This document shows positions 21,601 to 33,560 of a stretch of 64,000 nt of DNA, in pieces (within the stretch, counting starts at the first letter, position 1; each line of letters opens with the position of its first letter). Made by a program: the position numbers and the translations under genes. The notes beneath the pieces are model-generated. The model was not told the DNA's origin. It made no database searches and saw only the letters and a list, made by a program, of their open reading frames with translations. Origin of the DNA: Anarhynchus alexandrinus (lineage: Eukaryota; Chordata; Aves; Charadriiformes; Charadriidae); the NCBI GenBank assembly GCA_008711295.1, contig VUYV01000089.1, positions 2,228,442 through 2,292,441 on the forward strand, given 5' to 3'.

Positions 21601-24593
21601 GTCAAGGAACAAATAAACAGCAAACAGCACACACACTGAAGGAAAATTAAGAAAAGCTATGTCCCCAAATTGGCAAGACTAAAGGACATTGGGGTAAATC
21701 GTATGTAAAGGGATGCCTTGCCCTTTCAGGGTATTTCTTTAGCCAGCTGAAGTGCAGTGTTGCTGGGTCTTGGAAAGTTATAAAATTCTTATTTTTCCCA
21801 CTTCAAATACTGTGTGTCATTAAAAAGACAACAAGACAAGGTGGCAGAAAACCTCACAGAAAGCACGTGAGGAGAAAACGCAGGACTGCGTGTCACCCAG
21901 AGGTCCAATCAAGGCAGACTGTGTATGGAACAGCAGGCATGCACCTTTCTGGGTTCAGTGTGCATGAGCTGGAACTGAAAAGAGCACTGCAGCAAATTTG
22001 GTCTGTAAAAACGAAAACAGTTTGAAAGAGAAGGAATAGCAATGCATTAAAACAGCAACTGATCTGCTGCAGGATGAAAAAGAAGATGGAACAGTTTGGA
22101 TAATGTACTGCAAAAGTGAAAGTCTGACAGAAAGGATTAGTATTCAAGGAACATATGTATTCTTATCTCAAGGCCAGACATGTTATTTCACATCCACAGT
22201 GCAAGCCAACAGCACCATTTATAGCAGAAATTTTGCCCTCCTTCTTGCAAGAAAAAAAAGTAGTGCTGGGCATCAGTGACAGCGTTTATTACCTCTAATA
22301 AGATTATAAATGACAAAAAAATGTGTTTGCTATCTGTGAGTTTGTTAACACACAAATGGCTGTCTAATTTTATTTTCTGCAGCACCAATAATCATTCTTC
22401 ATCAAGAAATAAAAATGTCCCCATCTTAAAAATAACACAATAAAGTGCTTTTGTTTTAGAGTTAATGAGCAAAAAAGTAAAAGTTATAAGTATGAAACAT
22501 TGATTCAGAGCAAAATTGTGCCTGTAGGTGGAAGGTTCACCAGTTATCAGTTCTTTCAAACAGCCATTTTACAAATCCTCAGCATTTTACCAGTAAAGCT
22601 GCAACAGCATCCTCTTCCTCATGCTGTCATACACAACAGTCCTGCTTCAAGCAGGACTTTGTAACACGACAGTTGTTACACTGCAGTTTTAACTACAAGG
22701 TCACATGCAATGCACCTGACCTTTCATGCCTTTGCTTTAAACCCGGGTGCTTTAAAAGCTTTTCAGTACCATTACATAAGTGAGTTGTATCTAGAAACTA
22801 TACTTGTTAACAAATACAGAATACAATAGAAACCTATCAATATTAACTTACAGAATGAAAGCTTGAAGGTTTTGGTTTATCAGAGCTAATAAATACTTTC
22901 AAAGTTTGAAATACTGCCAACATGTTAGTAGCATTTAAAGAAAAAAATGCCTTTTGAAGTGGTGAGACATGTTTACGTGTATTCCCCTTTGTGGTTTGTG
23001 CTGCATATCTGCACCCTAGTGGCTAGGTTTTGGCAGACAGTTTCAAAGAAATCACTTAGGAGCTCTAAAAGCCAAATGAAACCTGCACAGATTGCTGTGC
23101 ACAGATTCCAGCCCTCTGCCCTTCTTTCTCTTTAGAAATACTCTGAAACGATAATTTTGAAAATTTATCTTAGCTAATATCCGTTCCAAATTATGCACAA
23201 TAGGCTGTACACTGTTGATTTGTCTTCTTTATTAAGAAGAGCCACTCTCTTATAATCCACAGTGTGAAATTTATACCCTTCTGATCATGTCTCACACATG
23301 AATACAGTATTTTAGGTTTACTATAGGTGTTAGTTTAGTTCAACCTGTGGAGACTAATTTGTCTAAATACATGTTTCGGTAACTGATACTCAGCTCAGCA
23401 GCTACAATAAGGTCAAGCAGAAACATGGAAGAAGGTGATAAACTGCGTTATTTAAATACTGCTTTGTTACCAGGTAAGAAAAAGAAAACTATGTTTCTAA
23501 CTTGGCTCTTTAACGTCTCATCATTAGCAGTCCATACCATATTCTTATCACTAGCAATTTATTTATTTACTGCAAAATACTTTGATGGTCAAATTTGATT
23601 CAGTGGTCACTGAAACAAGACTTTATTGGTTTGAGAGAACACTGAAACAACTTTCAGAACAACAATAATTTTAAATATCTCTCCTCTTTATACCTGAATG
23701 GCAAGCTACAATTCAAAGTAAGAGTTTGGTCTAAGAGAAGAAAAAAATAACAGACACTCTTTCTAAATTTTATACAATGTGTATGTGTACTCATTCAGAT
23801 ACAAACCCAACCATCCAGTTTATCCTGAAAAGCAGACTCCTATATGATGTCCTAATTAGATGGCGGAATGCAGGAAAATACCTGCCTTCAGAGCAATCAG
23901 CAAAATAACTGTTAAAACTCACTGAGCCTCTGAAAAGAACATGCTTTAATCAATACCAATAAAGGTAACTAAAACCAAGATACTTCATTTTTACTGCTTT
24001 ATTTTACAATCACAGCAATACTAACAACCAAGTTATCTCAGGCTATGTTTGTGAGATGGTACGTGTCTAAAGGTATCTTGCAGGAATCAAGCAGATGGAC
24101 ACAAGTTCAGGTGTTGAGCACTAACAGCTCCCGATTGACTTTAGTGGGAGACATATGCACTCTACAGCCCTGTAAATAGGTCACCTTTTGAGTACTTAGG
24201 CAAGAATTGGATTCCTAGCTTTAACTTTTCAACGTAACAGCAAAAGCAGACTGCCAAATAGAGCATAAATCCCTTTAACTGTGAGATCTTGTTTCTAAGA
24301 CACGAGAAATAATTCAGATAGCAAACACAGTATTTCAGGGTTAATACCTAGATATCATCAGAAAAAAAAATCATGGTTTTATGTACTACAGAAGGTCACA
24401 GTTCTTGGCTGCAAACCAGCTAATCTTTTTATCCCAGAAAGCAAACTCTTAGCTATGATGTTCCAACTCAGCTGAATGCAGAAGAAGCCTGTGTGAATGA
24501 GTCTATCCACCGCAATCACTTCTCTATCTGATTCATGAGGCTGTAAGAGTTCAGATTCCTCAAAACACAACCTCCTGAATGACAGCCAAATGC
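18601..24593. other. AT-rich noncoding DNA, no gene seen
   Basis: About 6 kb without a recognised repeat or exon, apart from the short tandem array at 19733-19790 and a T-rich tract at 20139-20200. That tract ends in TTTTTTGCAG and resembles a splice acceptor, but no open coding block follows it. Confidence 0.5.
19733..19790. repeat. Short tandem array of AAATGTAGA units ending in a hairpin
   Basis: The word AATGTAGA recurs about four times at irregular spacing. The last copy forms an inverted pair ATGTAGA-TTATT-TCTACAT, 7-bp arms with a 5-base loop. It looks like local slippage. Confidence 0.65.
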
Positions 24594-24609
24594 AGATAAT
24601 GAGTCAGCA
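24594..24609 (+). promoter_or_regulatory. Abutting GATA and NF-E2/Maf-type motifs (candidate enhancer core)
   Basis: AGATAA (24594-24599) is a canonical GATA-factor site. TGAGTCAGCA (24600-24609) is the reverse complement of the canonical NF-E2 word TGCTGACTCA. The two abut with no gap. Such pairs occur in erythroid and megakaryocytic enhancers. Motifs this short also occur by chance, and nothing here proves activity. Confidence 0.3.
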
Positions 24610-27600
24610 TTGCTGTGCAACCACCCAACAAGTGGGTGGCTTCCCCCAGCGCCTTTGGAGCATGACTGTTTTTTAAAGAGGTTTAAGGCAGAGCTTAGAG
24701 GTCATAATTATATAAGCAATGCATTGATTCTATTGACTGAGAGGGGAAGATAAATAAAAGCACATTTATTTATACCATATGGAAAAGCTTCAAGACAGCT
24801 AAGCAAAAAATAATTTCAGAATATAACATCAACCTAATTATAAGAATACAAAGTGAAAATGAGATTGCAAGTTGGGTGTTGAAATACCCTTGTAAAGAAG
24901 TAAGATGTAGAGTTCTGCCACTCTGGCTGGTTGTTCTTATGCCAAAATAAAGAAAGTACAGATGCAGTGTTTTTTCCAAAAGTAGACTGTTCTTTCTTTT
25001 TCTTTTGTTGCAAAGCAGAAATTTTAGTTTGGGGTTGGTTTTGTTGTTGTTTTTTCCAAAATGAAAACATTTTATCACAATTTGGAAAGAAAGCGGTATT
25101 TTATTCTAATTAATTTTGTTCCCCACCCCTATGTTCAGTTTATCAGTAAGTAAACCAAATGTAAAATGTTATTAAAAAACAACACTTATTCAGCAGGCAT
25201 TTCATTGAAGTGCCAGGCATTTTCTTCCTATTAGAAAACTCCTTGCTGCATCCACAGCTGCAGTCAGAATAAGGGGGCTATTATAATTTCTGTGAGGAAA
25301 TATTCTGGACAACATTTGTTCTGGAGTCCTTCTGATTTATTCTTTTTTAATTTGTTTTCATTTGTGGGGTTTTTTTTTACATTAGACTCTTGAGGAACAG
25401 TGAAGAGTACTAAAGCAGAGGAAAGGTAGGTTTTTTTGCTTTTAATTTTGACTTCTATTACTCCTAAACAGCTAAAGTCAAGACAGCTGTTTTATAAAAT
25501 AAAGCTCTTAGTTACCTGGGGTCTCATATGTACACACGCACATATATAAGTTTAAAGTAGTTTTTTTCCCCACATTCCATTATGCCATACCCTACAAAAC
25601 AGTTTGCCAACTGGGGAAAAGAAAATCCATTTCATGTCCACTTCTACATCAGGAAACATATCCTGAAGTGCATAAATAAGGTAAGGTATTGACATTGCAT
25701 AGTGGGTCAACAGTTCTGACTGCAGTGTTATTGTCTACTGTGTTTGTGATCTTAAGACACTTCCTAGCCTACTCTCTATAGGTCAAGTTACAGCCATCTC
25801 CCATCTCTACCCGCAGCATTGGCAGTCAAGTAGATTGGAATCTTTGTTCCTTTAGCGTCTCACCTTAGCCTCAGTAAAACAGGAGCTAAATATTAAGTGC
25901 AGACCTGGAAGTAACATCTCCTAGCAATGTCTCTATTTATTTCTTTTGTTAATTCCTTTGAAGGTCCATTGTCAATTTTTTGAACTGTTTGATTTTGGTT
26001 GCTGTTTCTGCCAGTCACCGGTTCAGTTTCTCTCTTTGAGTACAAGTACATGAAAGTCTTTTTTCCCACTTGTCACACAGATATTCATAAGGAATAATAC
26101 AAACCATTTCCCAGTTCATCACAAGCATAGAGAGAGGGGAAAATAGCAGAATAGTAACAGATGTATGCAACTGAAATGGGTGAAGGTAAATTAAACAAGC
26201 AACTAAGCACTTTATTCGTTATCTTAGTGAATTTTGCCTCATATCAACTCACTCTTAGAGAACAACCTTGAGCTGTTCTAGGAACACAAGTTCTTCAGTG
26301 TCCACATTCCATTTCAAATGTCATCAGACTTTCAGAAGCAGTGGATTAGCCTGTCTTTATTCTTGTCTGGACTAGAAGCTGCCTATGCTGAGAAAACCAA
26401 ACATGAACTGAAAGATGCTGCCACTCAACAAAAGGCCGTGCATGAAGCAAAGATGTGTATCTTGTTTCAATGCAGGACAATGGTTCCCAGTTCCTGATGA
26501 CTTCACAACGTACAAGGAAGCAGAAATCTCCATTGCTTTTGGCTTTCATAACACATCCTAGCTCTCAGATTTCAGCCATACCCTATATCTACTGACTGCT
26601 GGTTAAAGGTTACTGTCAGAATGTGTTCGAGACTTGCAGCATAAGCTGATGGCTGTAGTATTGTGACACCACTAGCTTTTTTGATACCAGTTAGGAAAAA
26701 TATCTAGAGAGAATACACCATCAGGAAGAGTGCAAGCTACTCAATTATACAACCTCTTTCTGCAGTATGGCAGCATTCATTCAAATTTAATCATTGTAGT
26801 TTCCTTAATATCACTGATGATGTTTGCCTTATTGAAAATGTTCATGAGAGAGACACATTAATAGTTACATCTGAAGTACATGATCAAATGAAAAACTCTT
26901 CTAAATGAACTATAGAAATTTCCTGCTGAGAAATATGGCCTGATATTTATTTTGTGTGAAGATATTCAAAACAAGGAAAAAAATCAAAGTCAAGGAGGCA
27001 ACCTTAAAATATTCAAGAAACATCTGAATTCTGTGTAGCAGAATAAAACCACAGGAAATCCAAAAGATTGTCTCTATGTGTCCCAGCCTTCCAAATTGTG
27101 TGGAGGGAACTCTCAAGTGTTTCATCTACTTTATTCTGCTGTCAGACTCTTCAATAACCTTTGCTTGGACTGTTTTGCTCTTTTATGTCAAGTTTCCTTC
27201 CTTATTCTTCTCTTTCTACACCTCCCCTGAAATTTTTCTTCTAGGGTAGACAAACCGCATTTCTTATGAGCAAAGGTGTTTCACAAACTCTTGGGCCATT
27301 TTCAGCTACCTCAGACAACAACTTCATGACTTCCAAATTTATACCCATATGTGGTGAACATGCAGATCAAGGTTAAAGTTAAAAAACAACAGGAAACATA
27401 TTCAGAGTGAATATGACAGAACATTTCACTGCTATAAATGAAATATATTAATGGTTCTTTAAAAATTAATAACACTATGAATAAAGCAAAAGACTAATGT
27501 ACAAGTGCCATCAATGCTTTGTGGGTATTAGCAAAGCCACCCAACCTCCTGTCAATTCCTCCAAATTCTAACTTTCATCACCTCTTTGTTCTCTTCTTTT

Positions 27601-29676
27601 ATTTCCACTCCTGAGCCAGTGATGATTATATGAATTGAATTATTTTCCCCACGGAGCACTTGTTTGTGAGCAGCTGGCCTGCTCAGGAAGCAAAGTGCTT
27701 TCCGTTACCTTGCCTACCAGAAGCCTTTCCATTTATCAATAGCCATAGCTTAGATCGACCACAGCTGCACACAGCTCTGAATTCATTGTCTGTAGTATGT
27801 GAGAAGTGTGACATCCATATCTTCAGCTTGTTACGTATCCAGTGCCGAGTAACTTACCCTTGGTCCTTTCAACAGCTAACTGGATAACTTTTTTAAAGAA
27901 AAACAAAAAAGGCAAAAGCTAGCTGTAGTTGAACAGTTGCAATGATGTTTGGATTCAAAACCTTCAGCAGAAATGTCTGCATTTTATAAGTTTTAGTACA
28001 GGGAGAATAAAGAGGATTTCTGCACATAGCATGTGGAACCACAGCAGAGTTTAAGGTCTAGGTCCAGGACTAGAAATTTAACTGCATGAGTGCAACACAA
28101 GTTAGACTTCTGACATATGCTTGTCATGAAAAATAAATGTAATTAGAACCAGCTAGCTATTCTACAAAGCTCAATTCTACTCTACTATGGTTATCTACAA
28201 CACAAAACTGATTGCCTGCTATGGCCCCTCTTTTGTCACAATTCTTTCACAAAATGCATCTGATGGTTCAGGAGGTAAAGGTAGCCAACTCCATCTTTAT
28301 ATTTTTTGCCCTAAAGATTTTTTAAGTGATACTTATAAGTTTCTCATTGGCAGCATATTGGGAATTGTTAGTTTGCGAGTGGATTATAGTTGTTTTAAGC
28401 AGTTTTAGGCCACCCCAGTAAAATGATTTAACTATATTTACATTTGTTTCACACTACTTGGATGAAGCAAAAGAAGGACAAACATGACCATACTTTTAAG
28501 ATTTTACAAATTGTTGACACTGCACCTCCGTTTTTAAATTTCTTCAAAATAAATGAAATGGTTTAGACTTTACTAGTTTCTGGTCTATGACTTTCTATTA
28601 GAATTTTAAGAATTCACATCACTTATACCAACCTACAATAGACAGCTTGTAAAGTTCATTTTCCTCTTAAAAATGCCTTCAGTAGCAGTCTTTATCCCTA
28701 CCGGAGAATATTGCTAAGCCCTATAATATCTCCAAAATTAAAATAATTTTGTGTAGGATGTATGAATACATTTTAAAAAAAAAGAATAAAGCCCAAACAA
28801 TTAAGTTTCAATCAATTTTGTTAAATGTTGAAAGACTAGTGATCACATCTGTGAAAACTGTTAAAAATTCTCTAAAAATTGCAACTTCTGCCAAGACTGT
28901 AAGCTCACTCAGCTAATACGCAAATAAGACAAAAAAACTCCCCACGTACTGTTGTCCGTGTATTACGATGCAGGTGTTAGGTAACAAGTCTATACATTAA
29001 AGAAATCTCTACTGTCCACGTAGTTCCATTAAATATAGCTACAAATAAAATACATTTTTCCTTTTCATGCTCATCTAATTTCTAAAATATTCAAGTAAAC
29101 TCAGAGTGAAAACAGTAGTTACGCTGAGAGTAAGACTGGTTAAGACATGAAAGTGTTCAACAGCAGTTAAACCACACGACTTCAGAAACAATTTTCTCTT
29201 TCCATCATAAAGAAAACTACTGAAATTGCTTCCCTGTTTGGCAGCTCAGTGAATCTGAGTTACCTCTGCTCAGATACTGTGTTGAATGTTTCTTCTGCAA
29301 AAAGATTACCACATAAGTCTCAAACAAAACTGACTGCATTAGGGCCAAATTGGCTGCTGTTGTGGAGACTGTTCAAGGCAGGAAAGCCAAATACATCTGT
29401 TCTTGTCACAGCAATTCAATTTGTTTAGGATTCAGACTTAATTGAAAAGTTTCTGAATGCTTAGAAAATTTCAAGCATCGTTCCCCTGGTTTTGAGGGGA
29501 TGGAGGCAAAACCCAAATAACAACCCTGCAAAGCCCAGTTGTGGGAGTCCCCTCAAGTGAAGTGATGACAAGATACCTTAAGGAAACAAAAGAACATCCT
29601 GTCCCAGAAAAGAAGTAGTTGAAGTCCAAGTTACTGGGAATTTTATACTGCATTGTCAAAAAACAGGAGTTAATAG

Positions 29677-29695
29677 AAATAAATAAATAAATAAA
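29677..29695. repeat. (AAAT)n microsatellite
   Basis: About four to five AAAT units in a row. Confidence 0.85.
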
Positions 29696-31121
29696 ACTTT
29701 AAAAGATCAGATAGAAAAGCATGCAGACATAATATTGTCTACTGGCCGTTTTCACAAGTTTACAACACAAACCCTCCACATATTTGGTCCATCCAATGCT
29801 GAAAGTAATTAAAAGCACTAGTTAACTTCAATTAAAAAAAAAATCCTAAACCCCACACTTCATGTTATTGTCTCGGTTACTGGTGATTTAGCTTTCCTCC
29901 TTATGTTGCAGCACTTCTCTTTAAATAATTCCAGATTGTGTTAGGGTTTATAGTGTAAAAGATAGTTTTCATTAGGAAAGGTTTTGATTATAGGGATCTG
30001 GGATTGTCTCTTCATTGTTTTTTATACAATGAAATCTATCAGCCATCATAGTGTCATCCAAACCATTCTAGAAAAAATATCTTGGCGAAGTGAATTCAAA
30101 TTGAAATGTCAGGAGTTCACTCTACCAGTACTTTTGACCTAAACTTCAAACCCCAGAATAAAAAGTGAGATTAATATTAGATTTCCTGAAATGACTGTCT
30201 ACACGTAATCCCATAGCTAGGTGGAAATAACCTAGGAGAACAGGATTACAAGAACCTGTATTTCAAGAAAAAAACAAACATACATTTAAAGGGATACTGG
30301 TATGAAACATGAGTGCTCTATTTTCCCCATGGAATTCTCCTCATTATCTCATACAGTTTGGCAAACATAAACAATAGCAACATTATTACAGGTATTAGTA
30401 TTTCTCTACAAAATGGTGACTGAAAAGCACTTTATTGATTATTCATTGTTCCATAATAGAATCCAGTAGCTATTAGAAGGTGGTGGTTAATATCAGGAAC
30501 TCTGTTATAAACTGACCCAAATTATTTCAATGAACTTACTGTTTATGAATACACTCCAAAAAGTAAGAATTTAGCTATAATTATTAGCCGTTGGAACCAC
30601 AGCCTCAGTCAGCAGAAGGCTAATTGCCAGGCACACTCCTACTTATATATTCCAGGCATAATTTGAAGTATTTTTGTTCATTGGAGCATGCTTTGTCATG
30701 TAGGTATGTCATGCACTGTCTGAATGGGAGACACCAAAACAAGAATGGATGACTACCTGGAAATATCCATCCAACATACTTATGTTTAGCCATGGTCTGC
30801 GTCACAGCACAGCACCTTATTGGAGATACACCATGGAGAATGTTAGGACTGTCCTGTCCTTGAGAAGTTCTATACAATAGCTATTTGTAAGGCTCTCAAA
30901 CCCAATTAAAAGCAAATCTTCATGTTCTGAAATAGGAATCTTTCCACCTTATAATCCTTACTCAAAAAAATGACTTTATTTTCCTCCCAAATAAGAAGAG
31001 AGGTGCATTAAATTTACAGCATTGTATGCTGCAACATTTGAACACAGTACCAATTTGAGCCATACAGAAAAGAAAATACAATTAAGATTTGGTTCAGAAG
31101 CAGAAAAAAAAGAATACCAGT

Positions 31122-31126
31122 TTTAC
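31122..31126. repeat. Left copy of 5-bp target-site duplication
   Basis: TTTAC directly precedes the LTR start and is matched exactly by TTTAC after the LTR end. Confidence 0.85.
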
Positions 31127-31861
31127 TATCCTGGTTTGAGGTAAAACAGAACCAATTTTCTGTTCAGTAATTTTACTTTGTACCTAAGCTATTCTAACTA
31201 ACTGAACTCTCTGCAATTAACAGCATGTTGTCCAGACACTGTTCGTTCCCAGAGTGATAAGACCTGATTATTTATAATTTATGCCAAGGCATGGTATGCA
31301 GAGAGGCTCTTGCTTATACTTATTGCTATAACACCCAAGGCTGATCAACTTTGTTATTTGCCCCATTGGAGGGTTGGAAGCGGAAAAGCTTAAAGGGGTC
31401 CCACCTGCAGGGAGAAGCAGACAGCACAGGTGACCCAAAACTGACCAATGGGGTATTCCATCCCATCTGCCTCATGCACAGTAGAAAAGCTGAGGGACCA
31501 AAGGGGTCAGCTCTCTTTCTTCAATGGCTGGCGGCCAAGGAGGACTCTATCTCTGCCTTTGATCCTGGTCTGTGCATTCCTGAATTCAGATCTGGAATCC
31601 AGTTCCTGTCCATCACTAAGTCCAGTCTGGGACTTTCCCAGTGCCAGCCAGTGATGTGATCGTCATCCTGGGAGCTTGCAACAGTTTTGTATAAATTGTA
31701 TATACTGTATATATGTATTATTATTATTTTCTTAATATTTCATTAAAGTAGTTTATTTTTTTTCTAAACTCATAAGTCTCTTTCTCTCTCTTCTTCTTCT
31801 CCTTGGAGGGAGAGGTGGGGGAGAACATCTGTCACTCATTTCAGTGGCCCAAAGCACAACA
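31127..31861 (+). mobile_element. Solo LTR of an ERVL-type endogenous retrovirus
   Basis: The 735-bp element opens with TATCCTGGTTTGAGGTAAAACAG, a known avian LTR start in which the usual second base G has become A, and ends AAAGCACAACA. It is flanked on both sides by TTTAC, a perfect 5-bp duplication, the size typical of ERVL-class integration. Internal order is that of an LTR: a TATA-like box TATAAAT at 31690-31696 within a TA-rich run, a polyadenylation signal ATTAAA at 31742-31747, then a CT-rich U5 segment (CTCTTTCTCTCTCTTCTTC) and a GGGAGAGGTGGGGGAG block. No retroviral genes are present, so the provirus was lost by LTR-LTR recombination. Open frames of 68 and 102 codons inside U3 are not genes. 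Confidence 0.88.
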
Positions 31862-31866
31862 TTTAC
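31862..31866. repeat. Right copy of 5-bp target-site duplication
   Basis: TTTAC follows the terminal CA of the LTR and matches the left copy exactly. Confidence 0.85.
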
Positions 31867-33111
31867 TCATGGTGTAGCATAGGTAAGCAAACTTTACTTC
31901 TCAAAACTCACGTTTGGAGGTAACGTAGGTTGATGTTAAATGCAGTAAATCTACTCAGTAATCTTTACACCAATCATAAAATATTGAAGAATGTGAAAAA
32001 GGGTCTTATTTTTAGATGAAGATTTATAAGGCAAAAGTATTTGCATTTGCCAAGCATACTCCCAAATACTAGGAAATATCACATAAGGTCATGCTGCTTC
32101 CAGTTGACTAAGGAAGTTTTTCCACTGATTGCCAGGGTTTCTGGACCACAGCAAGAATGAGGCAGAGGTTGCATTAAAAAAGCATGGAACTGTGTAATTC
32201 AACACCCCATTGTAATGCTTACATACAAAGAGACAAAATTAAGTTTGAAGGGTATTAAGTACTTTCTAAACACTGAAGCATACGATAAATCAAAATGGAC
32301 ATCCAAAATCAGAGGCACCCCTGCAGATTTTTGAAGATTTTCACTAACCTCCTTGGGTTATGTAATTATGAATACGCCACTACAGTATAATGACTGTAAT
32401 TAGAGCTAGCGAGAAACAGAATTATGATTAATAGCACACTGTAATTCTGTATATATTATATATTGGGTCTATTCCAACAGTCCTTACTCGCATAGGAGTC
32501 CAAATAATGATCTATGGAATCAGATTAAAAGATAACAAAATTTAACATTCATGTCAATAGTATGAGTGTCTTTTAAATCTGCACAGCCAGTGGTTTTATT
32601 TATACCCTGTGTAGAACAACTACAGGCTTACAGCAACTATAAGCTTACAGAAACAACTAAAACGTAATGTCTAGAAATTAAGCACCTAAAGCAAGGGAAT
32701 AGAATAGTATTTGCTCCCAGAGTAATTCAACTTTCAGATTAGAGTTTAAAGACATATATAAACCATATAAAATAATATCTTCTTCCAGAAGAATCCTGCT
32801 TGTATGTTGAAACATCGAAAGAACATGTCTCTTTCGTAGCTCCACATTTTCCAGATCTGGAATTCAATGAAATATCCAGGTAGTATATTTGCATCATAAG
32901 AATTTTCAGAAGAGAGATTTTAATATAGCTCCAAGAAAAGTAAAAAGAATGGGTTTAATCAGCATTCAGTACTGAAAAGAAAAAAAAAGGAAACCATCCA
33001 GATAAATATTCAGAACTGTAAATGCAGAGCAGTGGAAAGTACTAAGCAAGATAAAAAAGTTGTTTTGTGTCAAAAAGTTCATGTCAGAAGCACAGATGAG
33101 ATTTTAATATG
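31867..33111. other. AT-rich noncoding DNA, no gene seen
   Basis: No exon or repeat recognised. A TA-rich patch lies at about 32450-32465. Confidence 0.5.
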
Positions 33112-33427
33112 ACAGATATTGCTCTAAAAAGAGATTCTTTATCAGGGAGGGTAGGGATAGGATGAGGAGTAACGCTTTTAAACTGAAAGGGTGTAGATTT
33201 AGATTAGATATTAGGAAGAAATTTTTCACTATGAGGGTGGGGGGACACTGGCCCATATTGCCCAGAGAAGCTGTGGATGCCCCATCCCTGGAAGCGTTCA
33301 AGGCCAGGTTGGATGGGGCTTTGAGCAACCTGGTCTAGTGGAAGGTGTCCCTGCCTATAGCAAGGGGGTTGGAACTAGGTGATTTTTAAGGTCCCTTCCA
33401 ACCCAAACTGTTCTATGATCTATGATT
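33112..33427 (+). mobile_element. CR1 LINE 3' end, 5'-truncated
   Basis: About 315 bp of the end of CR1 ORF2 plus the 3' tail. Landmarks in order are ATTAGGAAGAAATTTTTCAC, GGAAGCGTTCAAGGCCAGGT, GAGCAACCTGGTCTAGTGG, GGTCCCTTCCAACCCAAAC and the terminal TTCTATGATCTATGATT. The ORF2 frame has stops and indels, so the copy is dead. It is well preserved compared with those at 1.0 and 15.3 kb. The 74-codon minus-strand frame across it is a shadow. Confidence 0.95.
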
Positions 33428-33444
33428 TTCTACTGAAAACCAAA

Positions 33445-33560
33445 AAACATAACATATATATAAACCAATTATATATTAAAAATTATAATTGTATATATAA
33501 TTGTATGTTCTAATTTATAATTGTATATTATCTATATAAATATAAAAATAGTTATATAGT
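33445..33560. repeat. TA-rich low-complexity tract downstream of CR1
   Basis: Repeated words such as ATAATTGTATATATAATTG and TTATAATTGTATATTATC follow the CR1 end within 20 bp. The block is nearly pure A/T. Confidence 0.75.

Larger units (their letters stand above)
24610..31126. other. AT-rich noncoding DNA, no gene seen
   Basis: About 6.5 kb with only short chance open frames. Simple repeats include (AAAT)n at 29677-29695. An 85-codon minus-strand frame (30877-30620) has no recognised similarity. No LINE or LTR landmark was found. Confidence 0.5.
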
